Positions 1 to 10,040 of a stretch of DNA of 64,000 nt are shown here, in pieces. How positions within the stretch are numbered: the first letter of the stretch is position 1; each line of letters opens with the position of its first letter. The notes below the pieces were generated by a model. The model did not search any database, was not told the DNA's origin, and worked only from the letters and a program-made list of their open reading frames with translations. The DNA comes from Janthinobacterium sp. FW305-129. GTDB lineage: Bacteria; Pseudomonadota; Gammaproteobacteria; Burkholderiales; Burkholderiaceae_D. Location: positions 496,001 through 560,000 of the forward strand of contig NZ_JACYMM010000001.1 in the NCBI RefSeq assembly GCF_020858115.1. The letters run 5' to 3'. A program made the translations under genes and the position numbers.

Positions 1-1
1 G

Positions 2-457
2 GTGCTGCGCGCCACGGGCCACGATGCGTGGCTGGCGCAATTGCTGGCGAAATACGGCATCGGGGACCTGGTCAGCCTGGAACCGCTGCAGCCGCACGGC
101 GCGGCGCTGCAGGAAATGCTGGCCGCCGACGGCTTGCTGCTGCTGCAGGCGGCCAACTGCAATGCGCAGATTCCCGCCAAGCTGTATGAATACCTGCGCT
201 GCCGCCGCCCGATCCTGGCGCTGACGGACCTGGCGGGCGACAGCGCGGCCAAGCTGCGCCACTGCGGCATCGACACCATCGGCCAGCTGGCCTCGAGCGG
301 CGATTGCGCGCACGCGCTGCTGCGCTTCCTGGCACTGGCCCGCCAGGGCCGCGCGCCGCTGGCCAGCCCCGCGGCCATCGCCCTGCAATCGCGGCAAGCC
401 CGCAGCAACGCCCTGGCCGACGTGCTGGACCAGGTCAGCCACAGGAGAACAGCATGA
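2..457 (+). CDS. Glycosyltransferase, C-terminal part (cut by window edge)
   Basis: The reading frame is open from the left edge, so only the last ~151 residues of a longer protein are present. The visible part looks like the second Rossmann lobe of a GT-B glycosyltransferase: a stretch around residues 55-75 (AQIPAKLYEYLRCRRPIL) matches the acceptor/donor-binding region of family 1/4 enzymes, where Lys, Glu and the following Pro contact the nucleotide sugar. It would transfer a sugar during exopolysaccharide or glycan synthesis, but the substrate cannot be read from this fragment. The stop codon overlaps the ATG of the next gene (ATGA), so the two genes are probably translationally coupled. 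The GTG at the left end is not claimed as the true start. Confidence 0.7.
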   Translation: MLRATGHDAWLAQLLAKYGIGDLVSLEPLQPHGAALQEMLAADGLLLLQAANCNAQIPAKLYEYLRCRRPILALTDLAGDSAAKLRHCGIDTIGQLASSGDCAHALLRFLALARQGRAPLASPAAIALQSRQARSNALADVLDQVSHRRTA

Positions 458-1152
458 AGCACCGCATACTTGCCTGCACCCTGGCCGCCTGCTGCGGCAT
501 GGCGGCGGCCGAATGTCCGCCCTACGTCAAGGGCACCACGGGCGGCGACTACACGAGCGCGGAAGACCGCGAAGGCCTGTCCGTGGTCGAGAAATTCCAT
601 TTTTCGCGCGCCGTGGAAACGCTCACGCAAGGCATGACGAGCAGCCTTGGCGGCGACATCAGCTACACCCTGGAGCACTTTCCGAACCACCACCGGGCGC
701 TGGCCTCGATGGCGAAACTGGGCTTGCGCCTGAAAAGCGCGCAGCCGCCGGGCGCCCGCTACACGGTCAGCTGTTTTTTCGAGCGCGCCATCGCCTTCGC
801 GCCGCACGACGTGACGGCGCGCATGGTGTACGGCAGCTACCTGCTGGCCACGGGCCAGGACGCGGCGGCGCTGGAGCAGCTGGACACGGCCAGCCGCCTG
901 GCGCCCGAGCAGGCCACCATCCAGTACAACCTGGGTTTGATGTACGTGAAAAAGAAGGAGTACGAGAAGGCCAGCGCGCACGCGCAAAAAGCCTATGCGC
1001 TGGGCTTTCCCTTGCCGGGGCTGAAGAACAAGCTGAAGGCGGCGGGCAAGTGGCGCGAACCGCCACCGGCGCCGGCCGTCGTTGAAGCGAAGGAAGCACC
1101 GAAAACGGAAGAACCGGCCATGCCGCCGGTCGAAGAACCTAGCGGGGAATGA
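454..1152 (+). CDS. Exported TPR-repeat protein
   Basis: This 232-residue protein starts at an ATG with AGGAGA seven bases upstream, and that ATG overlaps the stop of the glycosyltransferase. It begins with a signal peptide (MKHRILACTLAACCGMAAA) and so should be periplasmic. Residues ~120-200 contain two to three TPR-like helical pairs (ALEQLDTASRLAPEQATI, then YNLGLMYVKKKEYEKAS), and the tail is rich in Pro, Glu and Ala. The role is unknown; the coupling suggests a scaffolding part in polysaccharide export or assembly, which is inference. Its 3' end overlaps the convergent minus-strand gene by 14 bases. Confidence 0.7.
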   Translation: MKHRILACTLAACCGMAAAECPPYVKGTTGGDYTSAEDREGLSVVEKFHFSRAVETLTQGMTSSLGGDISYTLEHFPNHHRALASMAKLGLRLKSAQPPGARYTVSCFFERAIAFAPHDVTARMVYGSYLLATGQDAAALEQLDTASRLAPEQATIQYNLGLMYVKKKEYEKASAHAQKAYALGFPLPGLKNKLKAAGKWREPPPAPAVVEAKEAPKTEEPAMPPVEEPSGE

Positions 1153-1888
1153 GGGCTGGCCGCCGGGCCACGCTCAGGTGGCCCGTCGGCGAGGCGGCCA
1201 GCGCGGCGGCCAGGTCGCGCCGCGATTGCGCCTTGTCTTCGGCCGCGCCGATGTGTGCCAGTTCCGCCGGCTGCAGCACGGTGACGGCGAGCAGCAGCAC
1301 TTCGCCATACGGCGTGGCGAACGCTGGAGGAAGCGTGGCCGCTCCCTGGGCCAGCAGCACGCCCACCTGTTCATCCTCGTCTTCGAGGCCTGCCGGCGCA
1401 TCCTGCACGTCCAGCACCATCGAGACGCTGCCGTGGCGCTGCACCAGCAAATCGATGGAACCGTGGTCGGCCACGTTCTGGCTGACCTGGTAGATCACGT
1501 CGAACAGCCACGATGCCTGCACCGCATCGCCGTCGAAGGCGGCCAGCGGCGCTTCGATGCACACTTCCAGCAGGTGGCCGCGCGGCACGAACACGTCGTC
1601 GTCATCCTCGAACGGATCGCTCAAGCCGTCGCTGGCGATGAGGATGGAATCGGCACGGCGGATCACGCGCCACGCCTGGCGCAGCGACGGCCAGCGCGGG
1701 CCTCCCATGAAGGCCGGGTTGACCAGCGGCGCCAGCACGTCGGCGTCGACGGTGCCCAGGGTGGCATAGAAGGCGTCGCGCGCGGCGCAGGCCGCGGCCA
1801 GCATCTGCGCACCCGCTTCCTTGCCGACGACGGCGTCGTCCGGTTGCGGTACTTGTGGAATATCGTTGTCAGGCATATCAATACTCAT
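1139..1888 (-). CDS. Conserved hypothetical protein (possibly suppressor-of-fused-like)
   Basis: A 249-residue soluble protein without signal peptide or membrane segment. It has an acidic patch (DPFEDDDDVF) followed by a segment typed 'EVCIEAPL...SWLFDVIYQVSQNVADHG', which recalls suppressor-of-fused domain proteins; this resemblance is from memory and weak. The ATG used lies four bases after the stop of the upstream gene, and another in-frame ATG follows four codons later. It is the last gene of a three-gene minus-strand operon. No catalytic motif was recognised. Confidence 0.6.
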   Translation of the reverse strand: MSIDMPDNDIPQVPQPDDAVVGKEAGAQMLAAACAARDAFYATLGTVDADVLAPLVNPAFMGGPRWPSLRQAWRVIRRADSILIASDGLSDPFEDDDDVFVPRGHLLEVCIEAPLAAFDGDAVQASWLFDVIYQVSQNVADHGSIDLLVQRHGSVSMVLDVQDAPAGLEDEDEQVGVLLAQGAATLPPAFATPYGEVLLLAVTVLQPAELAHIGAAEDKAQSRRDLAAALAASPTGHLSVARRPALIPR

Positions 1889-1892
1889 TAAA

Positions 1893-2342
1893 TTAGTCGG
1901 CAGGCGGGAAGTCATGGTAGGAACGGGGCAGATAGCCCCAGATGCGCGCCACCCGCTCGCGCACCTCGAAATCGAAGCCGATGCGTTCCAGCTCCGGCAC
2001 GATCCACACGCCATGGTCGATGATTTTCTTCGGCAGCAGCATGGCCACGTGTTCTTCCGAGGTCAGGCCGATGTCGAACCATTCCACGCCCAGGAACGGG
2101 AATGGCGGGTGGTAATCCCACTCCGTGTCCCAGCGCGAGACGTAGCCGGACACGGAACCGTAGCGGTAGGACGGCACCCAGTCGGTGCGCCCGCGCATGA
2201 AGGCCAGCAGCTCGTTCCACTTGCAGTCGTTGGCGGCGCCCGCCAGGTTGCGCCGCGCGATATGGCCGCGCAGCTTGCGCTTAATGTCGTCGCCGCCGGC
2301 GTCGGCCAGCGGCAGGCTGTGCTGCGTCGCTGAGGCAGTCAT
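1893..2342 (-). CDS. DUF6678-like protein
   Basis: A small soluble protein of 149 residues with many aromatic residues. The central stretch (NDCKWNELLAFMRGRTDW) and the Trp- and Tyr-rich middle (WDTEWDYHPPFPFLGVEW) resemble the DUF6678 family, a domain of unknown function; the assignment is from memory. Its start codon overlaps the stop of the preceding DUF6058-like gene by ATGA and the next gene follows four bases later, so the three are very probably one transcript. No biochemical role is proposed. Confidence 0.6.
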   Translation of the reverse strand: MTASATQHSLPLADAGGDDIKRKLRGHIARRNLAGAANDCKWNELLAFMRGRTDWVPSYRYGSVSGYVSRWDTEWDYHPPFPFLGVEWFDIGLTSEEHVAMLLPKKIIDHGVWIVPELERIGFDFEVRERVARIWGYLPRSYHDFPPAD

Positions 2343-3046
2343 GCGGGGTCCGTTACGGCCACGCGCATATTGGCCCGCAAATCCTCGACCAGGCGCTTGC
2401 GGCTGCTCAAGGGGTATTCGACGGGAGAAAAAGGCATGGCCGCCGCGGCATAGGCATCGATCAGCGCACGCATTTCCTGCGCCTGCTGCTGCGGCAGCAG
2501 CGTCTTGCTGCCGTTTTCACTTTGCTGCGCGAGCTTTTCCTGCAGCACTTCCTTCCAGGCGATGTGGGCTTCCGACATGGGATTGGCCACGCACAGGGAA
2601 AACGTGCCGTTCAAAAAATATGTCCAGGCGCTGTCGGTACGGGCCAGTAAACCGTCGGCGATCGGGGCGCCCCTGTCGTCGAAACTGTCGCGCAGGCGCC
2701 AGGTCGTCAGGTTCAGGGTCGCCAGCGCGGCCGCATAGCGCGACGTAAATTGCGCTTTCAGGCGCGCTTGCGCCGTTTCCGCTCCCTCGGCGAGGGCGTG
2801 GCGCGCAATGGCGATCCATCCCAGCTGGGCCGGCGGAAAATAGCGGCCGGCCCTGGACCCGGGTGCCGCCATGGCGCCAAAGACGAAGGAACACAGATTG
2901 CCGCCGTCATCGACCACGTATGCAGGCGCGGGAACCAGGCCAGCCCGGATCAGGGCATCGATTTCGTCCATGCCCATGGCGGCGGCTGCCGCCAGCTGCG
3001 TCTCGTCCAGATAGTGCTGCGCGAGATAAGTATCGAGTTCCGTCAT
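2339..3046 (-). CDS. DUF6058 family protein
   Basis: A 235-residue protein whose N-terminus follows the pattern of DUF6058 proteins (annotated by others as natural-product biosynthesis proteins): YLAQHYLDETQLAAAAAMGM, then an IDALIRAGLVPAPAYVV stretch and a Phe/Tyr-Phe-Pro motif near residue 90. The first ~50 residues look like a degenerate helix-turn-helix. It is the first gene of a three-gene minus-strand operon and has no signal peptide. Its job is unknown, and no biosynthetic enzymes lie nearby, so the natural-product label should not be taken literally here. Confidence 0.65.
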   Translation of the reverse strand: MTELDTYLAQHYLDETQLAAAAAMGMDEIDALIRAGLVPAPAYVVDDGGNLCSFVFGAMAAPGSRAGRYFPPAQLGWIAIARHALAEGAETAQARLKAQFTSRYAAALATLNLTTWRLRDSFDDRGAPIADGLLARTDSAWTYFLNGTFSLCVANPMSEAHIAWKEVLQEKLAQQSENGSKTLLPQQQAQEMRALIDAYAAAAMPFSPVEYPLSSRKRLVEDLRANMRVAVTDPA

Positions 3047-3089
3047 GCCCCGGCTTCCATGTTGATGACTGTTGTATCGGTAAACAGGC

Positions 3090-4319
3090 TTACTTCGCCA
3101 CCGGCTTCACTTTGGACGCGGCCAGCACGGCGCGCTGGCGGGCCGTGTCGATATCGTCGGCCGTGGCCAGCGCCACGCCCATGCGGCGGCGGGCGAACGA
3201 TTCCGGCTTGCCGAACAGGCGCAGGTCGGCGCCCGGCACATTCAAGGCATCGGCCACGCCTTCGAAGGCGATGCCTTTCGCTTCCAGCTGGCCGTAGATG
3301 ACGGCCGAGGCACCGGGCGAGCGCAGCGCCACGTTGACGGGCAAGCCGAGGATGGCTTTCGCGTGCAGCTCGAATTCGCTCTGCACCTGGCTGGCCATGG
3401 TGACCATGCCCGTGTCGTGCGGACGGGGGCTCACTTCCGAGAACCACACCATGTCGTCCTTGACGAACAGCTCCACGCCGAACAGGCCCAGGCCGCCCAG
3501 GTTGTCCGTCACCTTGCGGGCGATCTCGCGCGAACGCTCAAGGGCCAGCGGCGCCATGCGGGCCGGCTGCCACGATTCCACGTAGTCGCCGTGCACCTGC
3601 AAATGGCCGATCGGCTCGCAGAACTGCGTTTCGATCTGGCCCGAGGCACCGACGGCGCGCACCGTCAGCAGGGTGATTTCGTAGTCGAAGTCGATGAAGC
3701 CTTCGACGATGACCCGGCCCGTATCGACCCGGCTGCCGCTGGCCGCATACGCCCACGCCGCATCCACGTCAGCGGCGCTATCGAGCTTGGACTGGCCCTT
3801 GCCCGACGACGACATCACTGGTTTGACGACGCACGGGAAGCCGATTTCCTGGCAGGCGGCCTGCAGCTCCTGCAGGCTGCTGGCGAAGCGGTAGGGAGAA
3901 GTCGCCACGCCGAGCGTTTCGGCGGCCAGCGTGCGGATGCCTTCGCGGTTCATCGTCAGCACGGCCGCGCGCGCATTCGGGATGCAGGTGATCTGGCCCG
4001 CCGCTTCCAGCGCCGCCAGGGTCTCGGTGGCGATGGCTTCGATTTCCGGCACGATCAGATCCGGCTTTTCCAGGTCGATCAGCGCGGCCAGCGCCACGCC
4101 GTCGCTCATGTCGATCACGTGCGAGCGGTGCGCCACCGGGTGGCCCGGCGCGTTCGGGTAGCGGTCGACGGCGATCACTTCCACGCCCAGGCGCTGCAGC
4201 GCGATGATCACTTCCTTGCCCAGTTCGCCGGAACCCAGCAGCATGACCTTGATGGCGGTGGAAGACAGGGGCGTGCCGAAAGTGCGGGGCACGATGGTGT
4301 TGCTGGTGCTGATAGTCAT
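3090..4319 (-). CDS. purT: Formate-dependent phosphoribosylglycinamide formyltransferase
   Basis: PurT makes formyl-GAR from GAR, formate and ATP, the folate-independent version of step 3 of purine synthesis. The 409-residue product is the usual length for the family. It has the N-terminal pre-ATP-grasp fold ([14 protein letters not shown]), the conserved EAIATETL segment that binds GAR, the ATP-grasp loop ([11 protein letters not shown]) and the metal-binding C-terminal half ([25 protein letters not shown]). An upstream in-frame ATG at 4376 would add 19 residues not expected in the family, so the ATG opening [10 protein letters not shown] was chosen. The gene stands alone on the minus strand behind a hairpin. 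purL lies elsewhere in this window. Confidence 0.95.
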   Translation of the reverse strand: MTISTSNTIVPRTFGTPLSSTAIKVMLLGSGELGKEVIIALQRLGVEVIAVDRYPNAPGHPVAHRSHVIDMSDGVALAALIDLEKPDLIVPEIEAIATETLAALEAAGQITCIPNARAAVLTMNREGIRTLAAETLGVATSPYRFASSLQELQAACQEIGFPCVVKPVMSSSGKGQSKLDSAADVDAAWAYAASGSRVDTGRVIVEGFIDFDYEITLLTVRAVGASGQIETQFCEPIGHLQVHGDYVESWQPARMAPLALERSREIARKVTDNLGGLGLFGVELFVKDDMVWFSEVSPRPHDTGMVTMASQVQSEFELHAKAILGLPVNVALRSPGASAVIYGQLEAKGIAFEGVADALNVPGADLRLFGKPESFARRRMGVALATADDIDTARQRAVLAASKVKPVAK

Positions 4320-4343
4320 GGGCAGGGTCAATCTGGCAATGGA

Positions 4344-4379
4344 AAGATGGCCGGAACTATAGCAAATGCCGGCCATCTT
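4344..4379. terminator. 11-bp inverted repeat upstream of purT
   Basis: Perfect arms aagatggccgg and ccggccatctt are separated by 14 bases. The hairpin sits between the end of the VOC gene and the start of purT, both on the minus strand. No clear T-run follows on the minus strand, so it may be a weak terminator for the upstream gene or a 5' UTR structure of purT. Confidence 0.4.
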
Positions 4380-4425
4380 GGACAGGGCGTGCCGCTGGCG
4401 TGCGCCCCCTGCCCCGCGTGGCCGG

Positions 4426-4923
4426 CTAGCCCGCGTACGCGCGCTTGATCTGCTCTATGTCGATCTTTTTCATGCCCATCATCGCTTTCATCACACGCCC
4501 GGCCTTGACGGGGTCGGGGTCCGTCAGCAGGCGGATCATGAGGGTGGGCACGATTTGCCACGATACCCCGAACTGGTCCTTGAGCCAGCTGCATTGCTGC
4601 GCTTCCGGCGGCCCGCCCCGGGACAGCAGGTTCCAGTAGTGGTCGACTTCATCCTGGGTTTCGCAATTGACCTGGAACGAGATCGCCTCGGAAAACTGGA
4701 ATTGCGGCCCGCCGTTCAAGCCCGTAAACGTCTGGCCATCGAGCTCGAAGGCCACCGTCAGCACGCTGCCCGGCTCCTGGCCGTGGATTTCCTTGCCTTC
4801 CTCGCCGTAGCGCAGGATCTGGCCGATCTTTGAATTGGGAAATATTTCCGTATAAAACCGGGCCGCCGCCTCGGCGTTGCCGTTGAACCATAAACATGGG
4901 GTAATCTTTTGTACGCTGTGCAT
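4426..4923 (-). CDS. VOC (glyoxalase-fold) family protein, PhnB-like
   Basis: A 165-residue vicinal-oxygen-chelate protein of the type often labelled '3-demethylubiquinone-9 3-methyltransferase domain' or PhnB-like. Typical signatures are [20 protein letters not shown] at the start, [15 protein letters not shown] in the middle and a [14 protein letters not shown] strand followed by a helical tail ([14 protein letters not shown]). Members are cytosolic metal-binding or antibiotic-sequestering proteins, and the substrate cannot be deduced. An ATG with GGGAGAC a few bases upstream was used; the longer in-frame start at 5034 adds a non-family leader. Confidence 0.85.
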   Translation of the reverse strand: MHSVQKITPCLWFNGNAEAAARFYTEIFPNSKIGQILRYGEEGKEIHGQEPGSVLTVAFELDGQTFTGLNGGPQFQFSEAISFQVNCETQDEVDHYWNLLSRGGPPEAQQCSWLKDQFGVSWQIVPTLMIRLLTDPDPVKAGRVMKAMMGMKKIDIEQIKRAYAG

Positions 4924-4990
4924 GATGTCTCCCTTGGTCGAAGTAGAAACACCTTCCCTGTGCGGGAAGGCCAGTGCTCCATCATAGTCA

Positions 4991-6406
4991 CTATCGCGCC
5001 GTCGAGGCGCGCAATTTGCCGCCGCTTGCGCCACCCTCTTGCGCGATATCGCCGCGTCCCAGCATGCCGGCGCTGGCCAGCAGGCGCAGCCGGGCCGAGC
5101 GCCATTCCGCCTGGCAACGGATGCGCTCCTGCTGTGCTTCCAGCAGGGCCGACTGCGTATTCAGCATTTCCAGGATATCCGCCGCGCCCAGGCCGAACTT
5201 GCGCTGCACGCTGGCCAGCGCGTCCTGCGCCGCATCCAGCCATGTCTGCGCCGCGGACAGGTTGGCCAGGGCCGTGCTCGCCTCCGCATGCGTCCTGACC
5301 AGGTCCATCAGCGTCTGCTGCTGCACCTCCTGCGCCTCCGCTTCCCTTTGCTCGGCCTGCGCCTGCGCGCCGCGCACCTTGTAGTGGCGCGCAAAGCCGT
5401 CGAACAGGGGAATGTTGAGCGAGATGCCCACCAGCGTTTCGCGCGTGGAAGCCGGCGACAAGCCCTGGTTGGGCCGGCCGTTCTGGTAGATATTGGCCGT
5501 CAAGTCGATGCTGGGCCGGCCTTCCGAGCGGGCCACGGCCAGCCGCTCGCGCGCGGCCGCCAGCTGCGCCTGCGCCGCCACGATGGCCGGATGCCGTTCC
5601 CTGGCCAGCGCCAGCCAGGCGCTCAAGTCGTCACGCCAGCCTGCGCCTGCGCCCGAGCCCGCCCCTGCGCCATCCCCGTCGTCGTCCACCAGCACCGCCG
5701 TGCCGGCCGGCAAGCCCAGGGTGTACACCAGTACGGCGCGGGCCTTGCGTTCGTCGCCGTCGGCGCGGCTGGCGCCCAGGGCCGCCTTGGCCAGCGCGCT
5801 CGTCGCTTGCAAGGTGTCGCTGTGCGAGCCCAGGCCCCGCTGTGCGCGCCGCTGCGTCGCTTGCACCGTTTCCTGGGCCAGCGCCTCGTATGCCTGCCGC
5901 ATCCGCACGCTGGCCCGCGCCGTCTGCATGTCGAAATACGCGCTGACCGTCGCCGCCAGGGTCTTTTGCAGCACGGCGTCGCGGTTCGCCAGGGCCGCAT
6001 CGAGCAAGGCCTGCGCCGATCGCTGGCCCGCCGCGCGGCCGCCAAAGTCGAACAAACGCCAGGACAGGCTGAGCGAACCCGTATTGCTGTCCAGGCTGCT
6101 GGAAGCCGTTCTGGCGCCGGGATAGGCCGTGCGGTCATGCACGCGGCTCAGGCTGCCATTCAGGGTGGGCAGATAGGCGGCCCGCGCTTCGCCCACGCCG
6201 GCCGCCTGCAGCCGGATGCCGGCCCAGGCGCCGTGCACCTGCGCGTTGCGGCACAGGGCCAGGTCGACGGCCGCCGGCAGGGTCAACGGCACATCGCCCT
6301 CGTACGTGGACGGGCATGGCGCGGCGTCCAACATCTGCGCCCGGACTGGCGCGGCGGCCAGGAACAAACCGGCGGCGAAGAAAATGGCGGCGTGCCTAGC
6401 GTTCAT
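4991..6406 (-). CDS. TolC-family outer membrane channel of the type I secretion operon
   Basis: A 471-residue outer membrane factor forming the exit duct for the RTX protein encoded upstream in the operon. A signal peptide (MNARHAAIFFAAGLFLAAAP) precedes two OEP repeats: ALCRNAQVHGAWAGIRLQAA...YLPTLNGSLSR in the first half and ARERHPAIVAAQAQLAAARERL...GRPSIDLTANIYQNG in the second. Both halves carry the long coiled-coil helices of the tunnel. Its start overlaps the 3' end of the HlyD gene by 11 bases, which also argues against the longer frame that begins at 6640. It is the last gene of the four-gene secretion operon. Confidence 0.9.
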   Translation of the reverse strand: MNARHAAIFFAAGLFLAAAPVRAQMLDAAPCPSTYEGDVPLTLPAAVDLALCRNAQVHGAWAGIRLQAAGVGEARAAYLPTLNGSLSRVHDRTAYPGARTASSSLDSNTGSLSLSWRLFDFGGRAAGQRSAQALLDAALANRDAVLQKTLAATVSAYFDMQTARASVRMRQAYEALAQETVQATQRRAQRGLGSHSDTLQATSALAKAALGASRADGDERKARAVLVYTLGLPAGTAVLVDDDGDGAGAGSGAGAGWRDDLSAWLALARERHPAIVAAQAQLAAARERLAVARSEGRPSIDLTANIYQNGRPNQGLSPASTRETLVGISLNIPLFDGFARHYKVRGAQAQAEQREAEAQEVQQQTLMDLVRTHAEASTALANLSAAQTWLDAAQDALASVQRKFGLGAADILEMLNTQSALLEAQQERIRCQAEWRSARLRLLASAGMLGRGDIAQEGGASGGKLRASTAR

Positions 6407-7735
6407 GCAGCGCCTCCTTCTGGTGCTGCACCAGCGGCGAGAGCACGTATTCGACCACCCTGCGCGTGCCCGTGCGGATTTCCGCGCGCACGGCCATGCC
6501 GGCCGACAGCGGCACCAATTTGCCGTCGACGGCGATGGCCGGCTGCCGCAGCGTGATCCTGACGGCGTAGACGAGGCCCTTCTTGTCATCCTCGATGGCG
6601 TCGCGCGACACGCTGCTGACGACGGCGGGCACGGTGCCATACTTTGTGTAGTCGAAGGCGTCGACCTTGATGGCGACCGCCTGCCCTTCCTGCACGAAGC
6701 CGGCGTCGCGGTTTTCCAGCATGGCGTCGATTTCCAGCCTGCCCTGGCGCGGCACGATCTGCATCAGCGGCTGCGCGGCCGGCACCACGCCGCCCACCGT
6801 ATGCAGCTTGAGCTGCTGCACCGTGCCGTCGACGGGGGCCGTCAGGCGCAGCAGGCTGCCGCGGGCGCCGGCGCGGCGCGCATCCTGGCCGCTGGCGGCC
6901 GCCACCCTGGTCCCCTCGGCCAGCGCGTCGTACGCATCCTTGCGCGTCTGCGCGACCAGAGCCCCGCGTTCGCTGCGGGCCGACGCCAGCTGGCCCGCCA
7001 GATCGATGCGCGCCTGCTCCTTTTCCAGCCACGCGTGTTCGGCCACGTCGCGCGTCCCGGCCAGCGCCCGGTAGTCGCCGGCGCGCTGCACCGCCAGCGG
7101 CAGCGCCTGCGCATAGCGCGCGATTTCGCCATCGAGATGGGCCAGTCTGGCGCGGAAACTCGCGTACTGGCCGTCCACATGCGCCTGCGCGGCGGCGACG
7201 TCGGCGGCGGAAGCATCCGCGGGCGGCGCCAGCTTCGGCGCGCGTACGGTGTCGACGGCGGCGATCAGCGCGCGCGAGCGGGCCATCTGCAGCGCGGCCG
7301 CCACGGCGTCGCCGGCAGCCTTGTCGCGCTCGGCGTCGGGGCCGCGGCTGTCGAGCTCCACCAGCAGCTGGCCCGCTTTGACGGCTTGCCCCTCCCGCAC
7401 GTGCAGGGCGCGCACGGCGGCCACATCGACGGAAGCGATGGTCTTGGTATTGCCGGACGGAATGATCTTGCCCGCCGCATTGACGATGATGTCGACCTTG
7501 CCGAACACGGCCCACAGCACCACGCAGCCGACGAGCAGCATCAGCACGCGCGCCGTGAAGCGCAGCGACGGCGACACGGGCCGCTCCTGCAGCGCCAGCG
7601 CGGCCGGCAGGAAGGCCGCCTCGTCCTCGCTCAGCACGGGACCGCCCAGGGTGGCGCGGATGCGCCAGCTGTGCCGCAGCACCTGGCCATAGCGGGCCAG
7701 CAGTTCGCCATACGCGGCCAGGCGGTGGCCGGCGC

Positions 7736-7739
<4 letters not shown>
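6396..7739 (-). CDS. HlyD-family periplasmic adaptor subunit of type I secretion
   Basis: Membrane-fusion protein of 447 residues that links the ABC transporter to the TolC-like channel. A cytosolic N-terminus of ~60 residues is followed by one membrane helix (residues ~61-82, LMLLVGCVVLWAVFGKV), a biotinyl-lipoyl half motif (IIVNAAGKIIPSGNTKTI), a long coiled coil and the conserved C-terminal region (GSLLRLTAPVDGTVQQL; MQIVPRQGRLEIDAMLEN; SAGMAVRAEIRTGTRRVVEY), which is the HlyD secretion-family signature. Start and stop overlap both neighbours (ATGA with the ABC gene), consistent with one polycistron. Confidence 0.93.
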
Positions 7740-9937
<2,198 letters not shown>

Positions 9938-9961
9938 CGGATCATGTCAGAAATTCAATGG

Positions 9962-10000
9962 CGCAGCCTGGCCGGGGCTGCTCACCCCGGCCAGGCTGCG
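9962..10000 (-). terminator. Strong hairpin between RTX substrate gene and transporter genes
   Basis: A perfect 16-bp inverted repeat (cgcagcctggccgggg / ccccggccaggctgcg) with a seven-base loop lies 41 bases after the RTX stop and 25 bases before the transporter start. Only a weak T-tract (gaatttct) follows it on the minus strand. In known RTX operons a partial terminator here keeps transporter expression below substrate expression; the same role is likely. Confidence 0.75.
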
Positions 10001-10040
10001 TGCTGGTGAAACTAGCTGCTCAAGCGATCAACGTCAGCGA

